This document shows, piece after piece, positions 22,909 through 31,260 of a stretch of DNA of 41,466 nucleotides (position 1 is its first letter; the number at the start of each line of letters is the position of its first letter). Position numbers and translations under genes: made by a program. The DNA comes from Gallionellaceae bacterium. GTDB taxonomy: Bacteria; Pseudomonadota; Gammaproteobacteria; Burkholderiales; Gallionellaceae. Below the pieces are notes generated by a model. The model searched no databases. It worked only from the letters and a program-made list of their open reading frames with translations, and was not told the origin of the DNA. The stretch lies in assembly GCA_008080515.1 (NCBI GenBank), contig VIKH01000025.1:1-41466 (forward strand), read 5' to 3'.

Positions 22909-24144
22909 ATGGCTTCCATCTTGCCCGGCGTGCCGCGAGCTGCCATTGTTGCCAATACTTCGGCCCAGTGCCGGAATCCGGGCTATCAGCAGCCGATTAC
23001 CGCACGGCCAAGATACAAGGTGGCTATCATCCAGCGGCGCTTGACCGATTATCGTGTGCCATTGTTCGAGCGCCTGCGGGAAGAGCTGCGCGGGGAAGGG
23101 GTCGAGCTGCGTCTGCTGTACGGTGACCCCGCACCGGGCGAGGCGTCAAAGCGGGATGAGGCGGACGTACCGTGGGGAGAAAAGTTGCCCACGCGCTATT
23201 TCTTCGGCAGGAAGGTTTGCTGGCAACCTTATCTGTCCAAGGTGCGGGATGCAGACCTGGTCATCGTGACGCAGGAAAACAAGCTGCTGTGCAATCTCCT
23301 GCCGCTGTTCGGGCCGCGCCCCTATCGGCTGGCCTTCTGGGGGCACGGGATGAACATGCAGGCATCGCGCGGTTCCGGCTTGCTGGAGTGGTTCAAGCGC
23401 CTGACAACCAGGCGGGTGGATTGGTGGTTTGCCTATACCGGGTTGAGCAAAACCATTGTTGCCAGCCAGGGGTTCCCGGAAGAAAAAATCACCGACCTCG
23501 AAAACAGCATAGACACATCGGCGCTGCAAGCGCACTGCGATGCTGTCGAAGCATCCGAACTGGAAGAGTTGAGGGCGGGGCTGAATCTGGGAAACGGCCC
23601 GGTCGGGCTGTTCATCGGATCGCTTTATCCGGAAAAACGGCTAGATTTCCTGCTGGAGGCGGGTGCGCATCTGGCCAGACAGTTGCCGGATTTCCGCCTG
23701 GTGGTGATCGGGGATGGCCCGCTGCGCGCCATGCTGGAAGCGGCGGCAGGCAGGCATGACTGGTTGCGCTACGTGGGGCGACAGGACGGGCGCGACAAGG
23801 CGCGTTTCCTGAAAGCTGCGAGCGTTGTCATGAACCCCGGGCTGGTCGGCCTCGGTATTCTCGATGCGCTGGTGGCCGGCGTGCCGCTGGTGACCACCGA
23901 TTGCGGCCTGCATTCGCCGGAAATCGCTTACCTGCGGCAGGGAGAAAACGGTTTCATGACCGCCGATTCCTTGCAGGACTACACACGGGCCGTGGAGCGG
24001 GTGCTGTGCGATGCCGCGCTGGCAAGCCACATGCGGGAAGAGATGGCGCGGCCCGCTTACCGCTACACCATCGAAAACATGGCCGCGCAATTTCGCGTCG
24101 GCATTCTGAAAGCGTTGGGCCATGCGCATTCTGCTCGCCCATAA
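22909..24144 (+). CDS. GT4-family glycosyltransferase
   Basis: GT-B glycosyltransferase, about 411 residues from this start. The conserved fold begins at YKVAIIQRRLTDYRVPLFER. Other signs are YRLAFWGHGMNM, the hinge LFIGSLYPEKRLDFLL, VVIGDGPLRAML and MNPGLVGLGILDALVAGVP, where the E-x7-E region is atypical (VGLGILDAL). The frame is open back to 22801, but the first 25-30 codons come from a dispersed repeat, so ATG at 22909 is preferred (22882 is another choice); the start is not secure. Its end overlaps the next gene by 23 bases. Confidence 0.8.
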   Translation: MASILPGVPRAAIVANTSAQCRNPGYQQPITARPRYKVAIIQRRLTDYRVPLFERLREELRGEGVELRLLYGDPAPGEASKRDEADVPWGEKLPTRYFFGRKVCWQPYLSKVRDADLVIVTQENKLLCNLLPLFGPRPYRLAFWGHGMNMQASRGSGLLEWFKRLTTRRVDWWFAYTGLSKTIVASQGFPEEKITDLENSIDTSALQAHCDAVEASELEELRAGLNLGNGPVGLFIGSLYPEKRLDFLLEAGAHLARQLPDFRLVVIGDGPLRAMLEAAAGRHDWLRYVGRQDGRDKARFLKAASVVMNPGLVGLGILDALVAGVPLVTTDCGLHSPEIAYLRQGENGFMTADSLQDYTRAVERVLCDAALASHMREEMARPAYRYTIENMAAQFRVGILKALGHAHSARP

Positions 24145-25318
24145 CGCCTACCAGCAGCGGGGTGGCGAGGACGGCGTGGTCGAATCCGAGATCGCGCTGC
24201 TGCGGGCGCGCGGCCACGAAGTGGCGGAGTATCGGCGCGACAACCGCGAGGTTGCGGGCATGTCCAAACCGGTGCTGGCCGCGAATACGCTTTGGTCGGG
24301 GCGCACCCTGCGCGAGGCGGGATGCCTGATCGCGGAGTTTCGCCCGGACGTGATCCACGCGCACAACCTGTTCCCGCTCATCTCTCCCTCCTTGTATTGG
24401 GCTGCGGGGCGCGCCGGGGTGCCGGTGGTTCAGACGCTGCACAACTTTCGCACGATGTGCCTGAACGCAATGTTTCTGCGCGACAGCAAGGTGTGCGAGG
24501 GCTGTTTGGGGCGGCTGCCCTGGCGCGGCATCGCGCGGAAGTGTTACCGCGCGTCAGCGGCGCAATCCGCAGTGCTTGCGGGAATGCTGGCCATTCATCG
24601 CGGCTTGGGGACGTATGCCAACAAGGTGGCGCGCTATATCGCGCTCAATGATTTCTGCCGCAACAAGTTCATCGAGGGCGGGCTTCCTGCGGAAAAAATC
24701 GTGGTTAAACCCAATTTCGTGGATTGGGCTGATACCGGTGAGCACCCCTGCCACCGCGCGGCAAACGGAAGACAAGGGCTGCTGTTTGTGGGCAGGCTCG
24801 CGGCAGAAAAAGGGGTAGAAACGTTGGCGCGGGCGGCGGCGCTGCTGCCTAACCCAAACTTGCGCGTGGCGGGCGAAGGCCCTGAAGCGTACTTGCTGGA
24901 GGGGGTGGCGGGCGTTACCCGACTGGGAAATCTTGCGGGTGTCGCCGTGCGCCGGGAGATGGGCGGAGCCTTGGCGCTGGTGTTGCCCAGCATCTGGTAC
25001 GAGAACTTTCCCCGCACCATTGTCGAGGCGTTCGCCTGCGGGTTGCCGGTGATCGCCAGCCGTATCGGCGCGTTGGCCGATCTGGTTGGCGAAGGGAAGA
25101 CGGGGCTGCTGTGCGAACCGGGCAATCCGGGCGATTGGGCCGGCAAGATGGCCTGGGCGCTGGAGCACCCGGAACGAATGATGGAAATGGGGCGCAGGGC
25201 GCGCTTGGAATACGAAACGTATTTTTCAGCAGAGGTGAATTACGGTTTGCTGATGGATATTTATGCCAGCGTGCTGGCGGAAAGAAAAGGGGAGATGAGC
25301 GCATGCATGGCAGGCTAA
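24122..25318 (+). CDS. GT4-family glycosyltransferase
   Basis: 398-residue GT-B enzyme. MRILLAHNAYQQRGGEDGVV carries the glycine-rich N-terminal loop. Then come VIHAHNLFPLISPSLYWAA, a cysteine-bearing segment (CLNAMFLRDSKVCEGCLG) common in one GT4 subgroup, LLFVGRLAAEKGVETLA, and the E-x7-E motif in WYENFPRTIVEAFACGLPV. The start lies inside the previous gene and the end overlaps the WecG-like gene by 16 bases, so translation is coupled. Probable role: one of the sugar additions to the repeat unit. Confidence 0.88.
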   Translation: MRILLAHNAYQQRGGEDGVVESEIALLRARGHEVAEYRRDNREVAGMSKPVLAANTLWSGRTLREAGCLIAEFRPDVIHAHNLFPLISPSLYWAAGRAGVPVVQTLHNFRTMCLNAMFLRDSKVCEGCLGRLPWRGIARKCYRASAAQSAVLAGMLAIHRGLGTYANKVARYIALNDFCRNKFIEGGLPAEKIVVKPNFVDWADTGEHPCHRAANGRQGLLFVGRLAAEKGVETLARAAALLPNPNLRVAGEGPEAYLLEGVAGVTRLGNLAGVAVRREMGGALALVLPSIWYENFPRTIVEAFACGLPVIASRIGALADLVGEGKTGLLCEPGNPGDWAGKMAWALEHPERMMEMGRRARLEYETYFSAEVNYGLLMDIYASVLAERKGEMSACMAG

Positions 25319-26055
25319 CTGGAAAGGTGCTCGGTGTGCCGATTGATGTGGTGGATTGGGATCGTGCCGTCAAACGGATATTCGAGTGGGGAGACCGCCG
25401 CGAGTCGCGCTACGTCTGCGCCTGCAACGTGCATTCGGTGGTGACCGCAGGGCGGGACGCCGGATTTGGCCTGGCGGTCGCACAGGCCGACATGGCGATA
25501 GCGGATGGAGAACCGGTGGCGTGGATCTTGCGAAAACTGGGGTTCGCCGGGCAGCGGCGCCTCAGCGGGCCAGACTTGATGTGGCGCTGTTGCGCGGAGG
25601 CGGAGCGCCTGGGCTTGCCGGTATATTTCTATGGCAGCACGCATGAAACCCTGATGCTGCTCGTAACCAGGTTGCGGCAGCATTTTAAAAATCTTGTCAT
25701 ATCCGGCTGTTATTCTCCCCCGTTCCGCCCTTTGAATGCGGGCGAGGAGCAAGCCGAAGCAGAGCGCATCAACTTTTCCGGCGCGGCATTGGTGTTCGTA
25801 GGCTTGGGGTGCCCCAAGCAGGAAATGTGGATGTCCAGGCAACGCGGGCAGGTAAATGCCGTCATGATCGGTGTCGGTGCGGCGTTTGACTATCATGCCG
25901 GGACAGTGGAGCGGGCGCCGCTGTGGATGCAGCGTTCCGGCCTGGAATGGTTTTACCGGCTGGTTTCGGAACCGGGAAGGCTGTGGAAGCGTTATCTGGT
26001 GACGAATACGATTTTTGTCATAGCGGCCGTCAAACAGCTTTATTTCAGAAGTTAG
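25303..26055 (+). CDS. WecG/TagA/CpsF-family glycosyltransferase (GT26)
   Basis: 250 residues. The GT26 family transfers N-acetylmannosaminuronate, ManNAc or glucose-type sugars onto lipid-linked intermediates at the membrane. Recognisable segments are VLGVPIDVVDWDRAVKRI, CACNVHSVVTAGRD, ADMAIADGEPVAWILRKLG, RLSGPDLM, VFVGLGCPKQEMWM and IGVGAAFDYHAGTVERAP, followed by GLEWFYRLVSEPGRLWKRY. The ATG at 25303 has GGGGAG about 8 bases upstream. Its stop codon is formed at the edge of a dispersed repeat. It likely adds the second sugar of the unit; no initiating polyprenyl-phosphate sugar transferase is visible in this window. Confidence 0.9.
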   Translation: MHGRLTGKVLGVPIDVVDWDRAVKRIFEWGDRRESRYVCACNVHSVVTAGRDAGFGLAVAQADMAIADGEPVAWILRKLGFAGQRRLSGPDLMWRCCAEAERLGLPVYFYGSTHETLMLLVTRLRQHFKNLVISGCYSPPFRPLNAGEEQAEAERINFSGAALVFVGLGCPKQEMWMSRQRGQVNAVMIGVGAAFDYHAGTVERAPLWMQRSGLEWFYRLVSEPGRLWKRYLVTNTIFVIAAVKQLYFRS

Positions 26056-26098
26056 GGAAGCGCTGATTTATTCGTCATGCCCGCGCAGGCGGGCATCC
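26052..26098. repeat. Dispersed repeat with strong hairpin, possible terminator
   Basis: The first 22 bases (26052-26073) match 6974-6995 exactly. They are followed by a perfect 8-bp hairpin, ATGCCCGC / GCGGGCAT (26077-26096). The hairpin between wecG-like and galU lacks a T-run, so termination is only possible. Confidence 0.85.
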
Positions 26099-26135
26099 AG
26101 TTTCTTGATTTGACTGTGATTGTGCGGGGGCAACG

Positions 26136-27032
26136 ATGAAAAAAATTCGCAAGGCGGTTTTCCCTGTCGCCGGGCTGGGGTCGCGCTTTTTGCCGGCAAC
26201 CAAGGCAAGCCCGAAGGAAATGTTGCCGATTGTGGACAAGCCCCTTATCCAGTATGCGGTCGAGGAGGCGGTGGCTGCCGGTATCACCGATATGATATTT
26301 GTTACCGGCCGCAGCAAGCGCGCCATCGAGGATCATTTCGACAAGAGCTACGAACTGGAAGAACAGTTAAAGCTAAAGAACAACAACAAACTGCTCCAGT
26401 TGTTGCAGAATCTGCTGCCCTCGAATGTGAACTGCATTTATATCCGCCAGGCGGAGGCGCTCGGCCTCGGGCACGCGGTGCTGTGCGCCCGCCCGGTTCT
26501 GGAAGACGAGCCTTTCGCGGTGATTCTGGCGGATGACCTGCTGGACGGGAACCCGCCGGTGATGCGGCAGATGGTGGAAACGCACGATTACTACCGCTGC
26601 TCGGTGCTGGGAGTGCAGGATGTTCCGCGCAGCGAGACCAGGAGTTACGGCGTTGTGGCGAGCCGGCCCGTGGCGGACCGGATAGATCAGATCAGCGCGA
26701 TTGTCGAGAAGCCGAGCCCGGAGAATGCGCCTTCCACGCTGGCCGTAGTCGGGCGATATATCCTGACGCCGCGCATTTTTCACCATCTGGAAAAAGCCAG
26801 GCCCGGCGCGGGCGGGGAAATTCAGCTTACGGATGGGATCGCTTCTTTGCTGTCGGAGGAACAAGTTCTGGCCTATCGCTACGACGGGGTGCGCTACGAC
26901 TGCGGGTCGAGGCTCGGCTATCTGGAGGCGACGGTTGCGTTCGGTTTGCGCCACCCGGAAGTTGGAGCGGACTTTCTGGCATATCTGGAAACCGTGGCTA
27001 ACGCGGGTGGCTTTCGCGGGGCCGGGAAATAG
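26136..27032 (+). CDS. galU: UTP-glucose-1-phosphate uridylyltransferase
   Basis: 298-residue cytoplasmic enzyme making UDP-glucose from UTP and glucose-1-phosphate, a precursor for polysaccharide and envelope sugars. The nucleotide-binding signature is intact: [20 protein letters not shown], then [18 protein letters not shown]. Also seen are [13 protein letters not shown], the ADDL metal-site segment in AVILADDLL, and [12 protein letters not shown]. Length is normal for bacterial GalU. The ATG has a GGGGG ribosome site about 6 bases upstream. A repeat separates it from the glycosyltransferase genes, so it may be transcribed partly on its own. Confidence 0.95.
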   Translation: MKKIRKAVFPVAGLGSRFLPATKASPKEMLPIVDKPLIQYAVEEAVAAGITDMIFVTGRSKRAIEDHFDKSYELEEQLKLKNNNKLLQLLQNLLPSNVNCIYIRQAEALGLGHAVLCARPVLEDEPFAVILADDLLDGNPPVMRQMVETHDYYRCSVLGVQDVPRSETRSYGVVASRPVADRIDQISAIVEKPSPENAPSTLAVVGRYILTPRIFHHLEKARPGAGGEIQLTDGIASLLSEEQVLAYRYDGVRYDCGSRLGYLEATVAFGLRHPEVGADFLAYLETVANAGGFRGAGK

Positions 27033-27067
27033 TGCGCGCGGTTTCAGCGCGTATTTCCGGCGCGCAC
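27032..27067 (+). other. Stem-loop after galU; 27068-27340 otherwise without a feature
   Basis: GTGCGCGC (27032-27039) pairs with GCGCGCAC (27060-27067) immediately after the galU stop. No T-run follows, so it may be an mRNA end or stabiliser rather than an intrinsic terminator. The remaining gap to the next gene has AT-rich patches but no promoter I can call with confidence. Confidence 0.45.
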
Positions 27068-27340
27068 GACGATCATGCCGGAGCTTGCTGCCGGGAAGGG
27101 TAATGAATCCAACCGTGCAATATACCTGTCACAATAAATTCATTGGCGTTAAACATTGCCGGATTAGCATCTGACCGCAGTTGATCCCGTAATTGATGTC
27201 CGCCCGGAAATCCGATGATCGCCTTTGCTGACACACAATCGCCCCATGCAACCATGTCGGGCATGCGTGCCGCCGGGATTCGGGATGCGCGTCATCCGGT
27301 CGCGCGTTCTCCATCGCAAAAACTTGCCAACAAAATCATC

Positions 27341-29113
27341 ATGCAAACTCTTCAGGAAATACTCGCCAAACGCAAGTTCTCCGCGCTTTTTCAGCCTGTT
27401 CTGGATATTTCCAGCCGCACGTTTCTCGGATATGAGGGGCTGATACGCGGCCCGGCAGACAGCCCGATGCATTCACCCGCGAACCTGTTCGACGCAGCCA
27501 GGCAACTGGGGCTTGCCCTGGAGACCGAGATGCTGTGCCGCCAGGTTGTATTGGAGGCTTTTGCCGCCCAGAAGCTGCCCGGCAAGCTATTCCTGAATGT
27601 CAGCCCGGAAACTCTGACGCACCCCAGCTTCAGCAACACTCAAATGCTGGCCCATCTCCAGACTCTCGGCATTGACCCGCAGCAGGTCATCATTGAAATC
27701 ACCGAGAACCAGCCCACCTTCGATTTTGAAGCCATGCGCGGCGCGCTGCTGCACTACCGCAACATGGGTTTCCAGATTGCGATGGATGATCTGGGCCAGG
27801 GCTTCTCAAGCCTGCGCCTGTGGTCGGAGCTACGCCCGGAATTTGTGAAGATAGATATGCACTTCGTGCAGGGTGTCAACGCCGATCCGGTCAAACAGCA
27901 ATTCCTGAGGTCAATCCAGCAGATTGCACAACGCTCCGGCACGCAAGTGGTTGCGGAGGGGATCGAAACGGATGCCGAATTCAGGGTCATACGCGATATC
28001 GGAATTGCCTGCGGGCAGGGCTATTTCATTGCCCGCCCTACCCCTACACCGCCCTTGAATATACCTGCCGAGGTCGGGCGCGTGGCCAACATGCACCGCG
28101 CCATCGAACAGCCCTATAGCAGCGCACGCAGCATTACGGTGGAAGCGCTGATGCGCTATGTGGAGCCGCTCCAGCCGGAAACAGAGATCGAGAAGATTTT
28201 CGCCCATTTTTCCGGAAACCATAATTTGCGCGCCATCCCCGTGGTCAAGCATGGGCGCCCCATCGGGTTGATTAACCGCTACGAGTTTGTGGACAGCTTT
28301 GCCAAGCCTTTCTGCCGCGAGCTGTTCGGCAAAAAGCCCTGCATGGAAATGATGAACGAAGATCCGCTGATAGTGGATAAGTTCACCCCTATCCACGAGT
28401 TGAGCATGTTTTTGAGCGAGTCCGGCATCGAGCATTTTACCGACGGCTTCATCATTACCGAGCAAGGCCGCTACATCGGGGTCGGCACCGGGCAGGATCT
28501 GCTGCGCGAAATCACCAAGGCGCAGATCGAAACGGCGCGCTACGCCAACCCCTTGACCTTGCTGCCAGGCAATGTCCCGATCAACGAACACGTGGATTCC
28601 CTGCTCCAATCCGGCAAGCCGTTTGCCGTCTGCTATTGCGACCTGGATAACTTCAAGCCCTACAACGACGTATACGGCTACCGCAAGGGTGATGAAGTAA
28701 TCCAGTTCACCGGCAAAATATTAAGCCGTGCCTGCGACCCCAACCTGGATTTTATCGGCCATATCGGCGGGGATGATTTTATCCTGGTCATGCAAAGCGC
28801 GGACTGGGAGAAGCGCTGCAATCAGGCGCTGATTTCCTTCGCGAACACCTCGTCGGTGCTGTACGAGAAAAAGCATTGTTCCATCGGCGGCTACCTGAGC
28901 GAAGACCGCCAAGGGCGTATCGTTCATCATCCGTTGCCCACGCTCTCGATCGGTGCGATCTGGGCTGACCCGGGAACGTTCGGCTCGCATTATGAAATAT
29001 CGGAGGCCGCCACGACCGCCAAGAAGGTGGCCAAAAAAATCCCCGGCAACAGCCTGTTTGTCGAGCGGCGCGAGCAGCAGCACCCCCCGATGCCCTGTGC
29101 GCAATATGGGTAA
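27341..29113 (+). CDS. EAL-CBS-GGDEF c-di-GMP turnover protein
   Basis: About 590 residues. The EAL phosphodiesterase domain (about 1-245) has YEGLIRG (EGL at 32-34), NVSPETL, IIEITE, AMDDLGQGFSSL, FVKIDMHF, VVAEGIET and GQGYFIARP, so all catalytic residues are present. A CBS pair spans about 265-395. The C-terminal GGDEF domain has YCDLDNFKPYNDVYGY and a GGDDF signature (476-480), where Asp replaces the catalytic Glu, and no RxxD inhibitory site at the expected place. Net phosphodiesterase activity is the simplest reading. ATG at 27341 is chosen because the domain starts at once; ATG at 27215 would add 42 unconserved residues. It is adjacent to the polysaccharide genes and overlaps the next gene. 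Confidence 0.9.
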   Translation: MQTLQEILAKRKFSALFQPVLDISSRTFLGYEGLIRGPADSPMHSPANLFDAARQLGLALETEMLCRQVVLEAFAAQKLPGKLFLNVSPETLTHPSFSNTQMLAHLQTLGIDPQQVIIEITENQPTFDFEAMRGALLHYRNMGFQIAMDDLGQGFSSLRLWSELRPEFVKIDMHFVQGVNADPVKQQFLRSIQQIAQRSGTQVVAEGIETDAEFRVIRDIGIACGQGYFIARPTPTPPLNIPAEVGRVANMHRAIEQPYSSARSITVEALMRYVEPLQPETEIEKIFAHFSGNHNLRAIPVVKHGRPIGLINRYEFVDSFAKPFCRELFGKKPCMEMMNEDPLIVDKFTPIHELSMFLSESGIEHFTDGFIITEQGRYIGVGTGQDLLREITKAQIETARYANPLTLLPGNVPINEHVDSLLQSGKPFAVCYCDLDNFKPYNDVYGYRKGDEVIQFTGKILSRACDPNLDFIGHIGGDDFILVMQSADWEKRCNQALISFANTSSVLYEKKHCSIGGYLSEDRQGRIVHHPLPTLSIGAIWADPGTFGSHYEISEAATTAKKVAKKIPGNSLFVERREQQHPPMPCAQYG

Positions 29114-29966
29114 ACGCCCGCCATCCGTTCTGATCAGCCTGTTTCGTGGTTGCCGCCTCGTTCTGCATTTTTTGCATGGGATGTTTCTGGCAATATTTTA
29201 TCCGCGCTGGGGTCGGGTGAGGCAGTGCCGCACCCTGCAAGCATGGAGCAAGCACCTGCTGGATATTCTCAATGTCGGCATCCGGGTTGAGGGGCTGCCG
29301 CCCGCGCGCGACGGCGGCTTCCTGATTGTCGCCAACCATGTTTCGTGGCTGGACATCTTTGTGCTTAACGCGATTCATCCCTCGCGCTTCATCGCCAAAT
29401 CGGAAGTGAAAAGCTGGCCGCTCATCGGCTGGCTATGCCAGCGTAGCGGCACCATCTTTATTGAGCGATCCATGCGACGCGATGCGGCATCGTCAGTCCG
29501 GCACGTCGCCATCCTGCTCAAACAGGGAGCTTGCGTTGGCCTGTTTCCTGAAGGCACCACCACAGACGGCATGCAGGTCGGACATTTTCATTCTGCGTTC
29601 ATCCAGCCCGCGATTGATGCGGGGGCAAGGCTTTACCCGATTGCCCTGCACTACCAGGATGACGTGGAAGAACCGATCTCCGTAGCCGTTTTTACAGGCA
29701 ACACCACCCTTGCGCAGTCGGTTTGGCGCATCCTGCGATGCCGGCGCCACAACGCGCTGGCCATCTTTACTCCGGCGCTCGCAGCCACAGAAAATCGCCG
29801 TGTGCTGGCGCGTGCCGCGCAGGAGGCTATAGCGCGGGAGTTGCGGAACATCATGCCAGGGAAGCAGCCGCCTGAATCAACAATTCCGCTTCCCATGGCA
29901 TTGCTGTCATCACAGTCAGGATATGCGCTACTGCTCGACCCGGCATTGAGCAAGCTGCCCGAGTAG
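29106..29966 (+). CDS. 1-acyl-glycerol-3-phosphate acyltransferase family (PlsC/OlsA-like)
   Basis: 286-residue membrane-associated acyltransferase. The catalytic H-x4-D motif is NHVSWLD (H78, D83), and the substrate motif is LFPEGTTTDG (147-156). IAKSEVKSWPLIGWL and GTIFIERS are further PlsC-family signatures. An N-terminal hydrophobic segment (VLHFLHGMFLAIFYP) anchors it. The ATG overlaps the preceding stop by 8 bases. Since the next gene looks like OlsB, this one may be OlsA (acylating lyso-ornithine lipid) rather than the housekeeping PlsC; sequence alone cannot decide. Confidence 0.88.
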   Translation: MGKRPPSVLISLFRGCRLVLHFLHGMFLAIFYPRWGRVRQCRTLQAWSKHLLDILNVGIRVEGLPPARDGGFLIVANHVSWLDIFVLNAIHPSRFIAKSEVKSWPLIGWLCQRSGTIFIERSMRRDAASSVRHVAILLKQGACVGLFPEGTTTDGMQVGHFHSAFIQPAIDAGARLYPIALHYQDDVEEPISVAVFTGNTTLAQSVWRILRCRRHNALAIFTPALAATENRRVLARAAQEAIARELRNIMPGKQPPESTIPLPMALLSSQSGYALLLDPALSKLPE

Positions 29967-30055
29967 CCGTTTCACAAACTTTTCATATTCTCGTCACTCC
30001 CCGGCAACAGGGGTTGCATACCATCTCCGGCATGTTCAACCACCCGGGGAATGCA

Positions 30056-30883
30056 ATGCTGGAACTCAACCGACAAACCCAACCTGTTGCGCAGCGCAGT
30101 TTCATAACCAGTCTGGCGCGCGGCGAGGCGGAGGTATTGGAAGCGCAACGCCTGCGCTACAAAGTATTTGCCGAAGAAATGGGGGCAAACTTGCCCAGCG
30201 CGAAGGAAGAGATTGACCGGGATATTTTCGATAAATACTGCGAGCACCTATTAGTGCGTGAAAGTGAAGGAAACAAGGTCATCGGAACCTACCGTATCCT
30301 CACGCCCAGCCAGGCAAGAAAGATCGGCGGATACTATGCCCAGACTGAATTCGATTTAACCCGCCTGCAGCATCTTGGCAACCGCATGGTTGAAGTCGGG
30401 CGCTCCTGCGTGCATTGGGATTACCGCGACGGGGCAACCATTACCCAGCTATGGAGCGGCTTGGCCCAGTACATGCTGAAAAACGGCCATGAGTACCTGA
30501 TCGGTTGCGCCAGCATCAGCATGGCGGACGGTGGTCATGTCGCGGCCAGCATCTACCGCAAACTGCACCAAACTTATGCCGCCCCCGCCGAATACAGGGT
30601 ATTCCCGCGCTGCCCGTTGCCGCTGCATGCCCTTAACCAGCACCTCGACGCACCGATCCCGCCTTTGCTCAAGGGTTACCTGCGGCTTGGGGCTTATATT
30701 TGCGGCGATCCGGCCTGGGATCCGGATTTCAATACCGCTGACCTTTTTATATTTTTGCCGATGTCGCGCATTAGTGATCGCTATGCGAAACACTTCCTCA
30801 AGAAAACCAGTAACCCGCATGCCGCGCCTGGCTCGAAGCAGGGCGGTTCGAGCTATCTGGATTCTGGCCGTTACCGGATTTGA
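30056..30883 (+). CDS. olsB: OlsB-like ornithine N-acyltransferase (GNAT, hemolysin-like)
   Basis: 275-residue acyltransferase of the OlsB/hemolysin-like GNAT family, which attaches a 3-hydroxyacyl chain from ACP to ornithine, the first step to ornithine lipids. Recognisable parts are AEVLEAQRLRYKVFAEEMGA, EIDRDIFDKYCEHLLVRE, VIGTYRILTPSQA, MVEVGRSCVHWDYRDGATI, LIGCASISMADGG and the end LLKGYLRLGAYICGDPAWD, followed by DFNTADLFIFLPM. The ATG at 30056 has GGGGA 5-6 bases upstream; ATG at 30032 and TTG at 30014 are in frame. It lies 89 bases after the PlsC/OlsA-like gene. Confidence 0.85.
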   Translation: MLELNRQTQPVAQRSFITSLARGEAEVLEAQRLRYKVFAEEMGANLPSAKEEIDRDIFDKYCEHLLVRESEGNKVIGTYRILTPSQARKIGGYYAQTEFDLTRLQHLGNRMVEVGRSCVHWDYRDGATITQLWSGLAQYMLKNGHEYLIGCASISMADGGHVAASIYRKLHQTYAAPAEYRVFPRCPLPLHALNQHLDAPIPPLLKGYLRLGAYICGDPAWDPDFNTADLFIFLPMSRISDRYAKHFLKKTSNPHAAPGSKQGGSSYLDSGRYRI

Positions 30884-31260
30884 CGGGCGTTTCTGAATAT
30901 CAGCAGCCTGACCGAATTGCATCCCGGCCCGGTGGGTATCACGGCGCTTGGGGGCAGTTTGTAACCCAACCCTTTGCATCGCAACCACAACACCCCGGTC
31001 AGGGGGCGTTGCGGCTTTCAGGCATACTACTTTCTGCCGGTTGAGCTATTGCCGCACTTCTTCCCGGCAGGCTTTCCCCGCAGACGCATCGGGGTGGCGT
31101 AATTGAGCGGCTGCTTTGCTGCTGAATCTTATGAGTTGACGGTGTCAGAGAGCCGTAACCAAGAATCTACAAATTCTGGGTAGTATTCATCGCGTACCAA
31201 CAATCCTTGCGAGCTTGCGGAGCGTAGGTTTTGAGCTTGGATTTGTTCATGGCTAACCGT
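30884..31260. other. Intergenic region between convergent genes, with a weak terminator-like hairpin
   Basis: 377 bases between the olsB-like gene and the convergent HipA-like gene. A stem AAC-A-CCCC / GGGG-GC-GTT at 30989-31010, followed by GCGGCTTTC, could be a weak terminator. The rest shows only short broken frames; nothing else is supported. Confidence 0.4.
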
